From positions 1 through 7,081 of the forward strand of contig PWND01000298.1 in the NCBI GenBank assembly GCA_003557965.1: a stretch of DNA of 7,081 bases, written 5' to 3'. A program made the position numbers and the translations under genes. The notes beneath the pieces were generated by a model that was not told where the DNA came from, ran no database searches, and worked only from the letters and a program-made list of their open reading frames with translations. Shown here piece after piece: positions 4,342-7,081 of this stretch. Every line of letters starts with the position of its first letter. The first letter of the stretch is position 1. The stretch comes from Bacteroidales bacterium (GTDB lineage: Bacteria > Bacteroidota > Bacteroidia > Bacteroidales > UBA7960).

Positions 4342-7081
4342 ATGGGAAAGAACAAGAAATTTATTACCTGTGATGGTAATTACGCTGCATCTAATGTAGC
4401 TTATATGTTTAGCGAAGTGGCTGCTATATACCCAATTACGCCTTCATCAGATATGGCAGAAAATGTAGATATGTGGGCAGCCCAAGGAAGAAAAAATATA
4501 TTTGGCGATGAGGTAAAACTTGTCGAAATGCAATCAGAAGCAGGTGCTGCCGGTGCAGTGCATGGTGCATTGCAAACCGGTGCTCTTTCAAGTACCTATA
4601 CAGCTTCGCAGGGCTTACTTCTAATGATTCCGAATATGTATAAAATTTCAGGCGAATTACTACCTGGAGTTTTTCATGTGTCAGCTCGCAGCCTTGCGGC
4701 TCAGGCATTGTCAATTTTTGGAGATCACTCTGATGTTATGAGTGCACGTCAAACCGGTTTTGGACTGCTTGCAACAGGAAGCGTTCAGCAAATTATGGAT
4801 ATAGCTCCAGTTGCACACCTTGCTTCAATAAAATCAAGGGTGCCATTTTTACACTTCTTTGATGGCTTCCGCACATCTCACGAAGTTCAAAAAGTTGAAG
4901 AAGCTAATGAAGAAGAACTAAAAAAACTTGTTGATTATAAAGCACTTCAAGAATTCAGAGACAGAGCATTAAACCCTGAACATCCTGTAACAAGAGGAAC
5001 AGCCCAGAATCCTGATATATATTTCCAGGCAAGGGAAGCTGCAAACCCGTTTTATGAAGTATTACCGGATATCGTTGAAGAATACATGCAACAAGTATCA
5101 AAAATATGTGGACGTGAATATCATCCGTTTACTTATTATGGCGATCCGGATGCTGAAAATATTATCGTAGCTATGGGGTCAATTACTGAAACAATCTCTG
5201 AAACTATTGACCACCTCAAATCTAAAGGCGAAAAAGTTGGGTTAATTACTGTTCACCTTTACAGGCCTTTTTCAGCAAAGTACTTTTTCAAAGTTTTACC
5301 TAAAAGCGTTAAAAGAATTGCTGTACTTGACAGAACAAAAGAACCAGGAGCAAATGGGGAACCTCTGTATCTTGATGTTTGTGAGTTGTTTTATGGTAAA
5401 GAAAATGCTCCTCTTGTTGTTGGAGGACGATACGGATTAAGCTCGAAAGACACACAACCCAGCCACATTATTTCTGTTTTTGATAACTTGAAGTTAAAAG
5501 AACCAAAAAACAGGTTTACAGTTGGTATTGTTGATGATGTATCTTTTACATCTCTTCCTCTTGGAGAATCTGTTGATACTTCTTCAGAATGTACCTATGC
5601 TGCAAAATTCTATGGTATTGGTGCAGATGGAACAGTAGGAGCTAACAAAAACTCAATAAAGATAATTGGAGATACAACCGATAAGTATGCACAAGGCTAT
5701 TTTTCGTATGATAGTAAAAAGTCCGGTGGTATTACAGTTTCTCACCTTAGATTTGGTGACTGCCCCATTCGTTCTCCATACCTTATTAATGAAGCAAACT
5801 TTGTAGCATGCCACGTTCCTGCATATCTTGAAAAATACGATATGCTTAAAGGCCTCAAAAAAGGTGGTATATTCCTGCTTAACTCAATTTGGGATGCCGA
5901 AGAAACTAAAAGTCATGTTCCAAACCACATGAAAAAATATCTTGCAGAAAATGATATTGAATTTTATATTATTAATGCTACAGATATAGCTGAAGAAATT
6001 GGATTGGGCAGCCGCACAAATACAATTATGCAAAGCGTTTTCTTTAAACTTACAAATGTTATCCCTTTTGAAGATGCTGTTAAGGAAATGAAAAATGCTA
6101 TTCAGAAAACTTATGGCATGAAAGGTGAAGAAATTGTAAAAATGAACTTTGCTGCTGTTGATGCTGCTGAAAAAGTTGTTAAAGTTGATGTTCCTGCAGA
6201 ATGGAAAAAACTTGACGATGAAAAAGAAAAATCAAAAAAGCAAGTACCGGAGTTTATCGAAAATATTGTTTACACTATTAATAGCCAAAAAGGTGACTCT
6301 TTGCCTGTAAGTGCTTTTGCAGGCCGTGAAGATGGAACATTCCCGCAGGGAACTACAGCTTACGAAAAAAGAGGTATCGCTGTACATGTACCTGAATGGA
6401 AACATGAAAACTGCATACAGTGTAATCAATGTGCTTATGTATGTCCTCATGCAGTTATTCGCCCATTTTTACTTAATGAAGATGAGTTGAAGAAAATGCC
6501 TGAAGGAATTACAGTAGTTGATGCTAAAGGAAAGTCACTTTCTGAATTAAAATACAGAATACAAATAAGCCCGCTTGATTGTACTGGTTGTGGAAATTGC
6601 GTGGATGTATGCCCCGCCCCGAAAAAAGCTCTTGAGCTTAAGCTTCTTGAAGACCAGTTGCATGAAAATGAAAACTGGGACTGGATTACTCAGAATGTAT
6701 CCTATAAAGAAAATTACCTGGATAAATACCAGTCAGTTAAAAACAGCCAGTTTGCTCAGCCGTTATTTGAATTTAGTGGCGCTTGTGCTGGTTGTGGGGA
6801 AACACCTTATGTTAAACTTATTACACAGCTTTATGGCGACAGAATGATGATTGCTAACGCTACAGGATGCTCTTCAATATATGGCGGTTCAGCACCTGCA
6901 ACTCCATATACTACCAACAAAGATGGCCATGGGCCTTCCTGGGCTAACTCACTGTTTGAAGATAATGCTGAGTATGGATTTGGTATGGTTACTGCAGCTA
7001 ACAGCCTGCGAAAAAGAATTGCCCGGCTTATGGAGACATCATTAGATAGTAACCTTAAACCGGAAACAAAAGAAGCTTTTA
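4342..7081 (+). CDS. nifJ: Pyruvate:ferredoxin (flavodoxin) oxidoreductase, single-chain, 3' truncated by the window
   Basis: This cytoplasmic enzyme oxidises pyruvate with CoA to acetyl-CoA and CO2, passing electrons to ferredoxin or flavodoxin. The frame stays open for 913 codons to the window edge; about 260-290 of the family's usual 1170-1200 residues are missing. Domain I (about 1-250) has YPITPSS (30-36, T33), E66 and R116 in HVSAR, matching Desulfovibrio africanus T31, E64 and R114. Domain II follows at about 260-400. Domain III carries GIGADGTVGANKNSIK (425-440), and the EKR linker is at 675-677. The ferredoxin-like domain has two [4Fe-4S] sets: C691, C694, C697, C701 and C747, C750, C753, C757. 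The thiamine diphosphate domain begins near 810 with C815, C818 and C843, three ligands of the proximal cluster; the fourth lies beyond the window. In-frame TAA at 4309-4311 fixes the start. Having all domains in one chain excludes the multi-subunit archaeal-type form. The gene has its own promoter and no frameshift. Confidence 0.97.
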   Translation, partial: MGKNKKFITCDGNYAASNVAYMFSEVAAIYPITPSSDMAENVDMWAAQGRKNIFGDEVKLVEMQSEAGAAGAVHGALQTGALSSTYTASQGLLLMIPNMYKISGELLPGVFHVSARSLAAQALSIFGDHSDVMSARQTGFGLLATGSVQQIMDIAPVAHLASIKSRVPFLHFFDGFRTSHEVQKVEEANEEELKKLVDYKALQEFRDRALNPEHPVTRGTAQNPDIYFQAREAANPFYEVLPDIVEEYMQQVSKICGREYHPFTYYGDPDAENIIVAMGSITETISETIDHLKSKGEKVGLITVHLYRPFSAKYFFKVLPKSVKRIAVLDRTKEPGANGEPLYLDVCELFYGKENAPLVVGGRYGLSSKDTQPSHIISVFDNLKLKEPKNRFTVGIVDDVSFTSLPLGESVDTSSECTYAAKFYGIGADGTVGANKNSIKIIGDTTDKYAQGYFSYDSKKSGGITVSHLRFGDCPIRSPYLINEANFVACHVPAYLEKYDMLKGLKKGGIFLLNSIWDAEETKSHVPNHMKKYLAENDIEFYIINATDIAEEIGLGSRTNTIMQSVFFKLTNVIPFEDAVKEMKNAIQKTYGMKGEEIVKMNFAAVDAAEKVVKVDVPAEWKKLDDEKEKSKKQVPEFIENIVYTINSQKGDSLPVSAFAGREDGTFPQGTTAYEKRGIAVHVPEWKHENCIQCNQCAYVCPHAVIRPFLLNEDELKKMPEGITVVDAKGKSLSELKYRIQISPLDCTGCGNCVDVCPAPKKALELKLLEDQLHENENWDWITQNVSYKENYLDKYQSVKNSQFAQPLFEFSGACAGCGETPYVKLITQLYGDRMMIANATGCSSIYGGSAPATPYTTNKDGHGPSWANSLFEDNAEYGFGMVTAANSLRKRIARLMETSLDSNLKPETKEAF

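Noticed and set aside
4436..4714. Minus-strand open frame of 92 codons at the start of the oxidoreductase
   Set aside because: It is opposite domain I of the oxidoreductase, whose motifs (YPITPSS, HVSAR) account for the sequence.
6575..7045. Two + strand open frames of 90 and 64 codons in another frame of the oxidoreductase
   Set aside because: The cluster-binding cysteines and thiamine-domain motifs are all in the 4342 frame, which is uninterrupted; these are shadows, not evidence of a frameshift.
1..7081. A novel defence, mobile or biosynthetic system
   Set aside because: All space of any size is filled by four recognisable metabolic enzymes and ordinary regulatory gaps; no direct repeats, transposase, integrase, tRNA or array structure was seen on either strand.

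Overview
The window looks like a stretch of core metabolism from a low-GC, probably anaerobic member of the Bacteroidota. The evidence is AT-rich DNA, A-rich leaders without clear Shine-Dalgarno sequences, two good TANNTTTG-type -7 promoter elements (the Bacteroidota housekeeping sigma signature), a PurM of the long divergent type that I associate with this phylum, and a one-chain pyruvate:ferredoxin oxidoreductase. Every gene I can support is on the + strand. Assignment below phylum is not possible from what I can see.

Layout: 1-66 is the last 21 codons of an unidentified protein. 67-320 is an intergenic region with a small GC-rich island (about 91-130) followed by a very AT-rich promoter/leader for the next gene. 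321-1658 is a complete hexameric-type glutamate dehydrogenase (gdhA), closed by a clear intrinsic terminator at 1681-1708. 1780-3009 is a secreted lipoprotein phosphodiesterase of the nucleotide pyrophosphatase/phosphodiesterase (NPP) branch of the alkaline phosphatase superfamily, with its own promoter. 3043-4215 is a PurM-type AIR synthase, 33 bases downstream with no terminator between, so probably cotranscribed. 4216-4341 carries an AT-only inverted repeat and a promoter. 4342 to the window edge is the first 913 codons of pyruvate:ferredoxin/flavodoxin oxidoreductase, cut off by the window.

Together the genes cover glutamate/2-oxoglutarate interconversion, extracytoplasmic phosphodiester hydrolysis, purine synthesis and ferredoxin-linked pyruvate oxidation. 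GdhA and the oxidoreductase fit a fermentative amino-acid/pyruvate economy. They are separate transcription units, and nothing ties the four genes into one pathway.

I found no mobile element, CRISPR array, RNA gene, toxin-antitoxin or defence module, and no convincing undescribed system. The points most worth a second look are small: a possible decayed minus-strand mini-gene at 87-178, palindromes over the -33 regions of two promoters, a near-identical promoter core shared by two genes, the coenzyme-pocket residues of GdhA, and the divergence of PurM.
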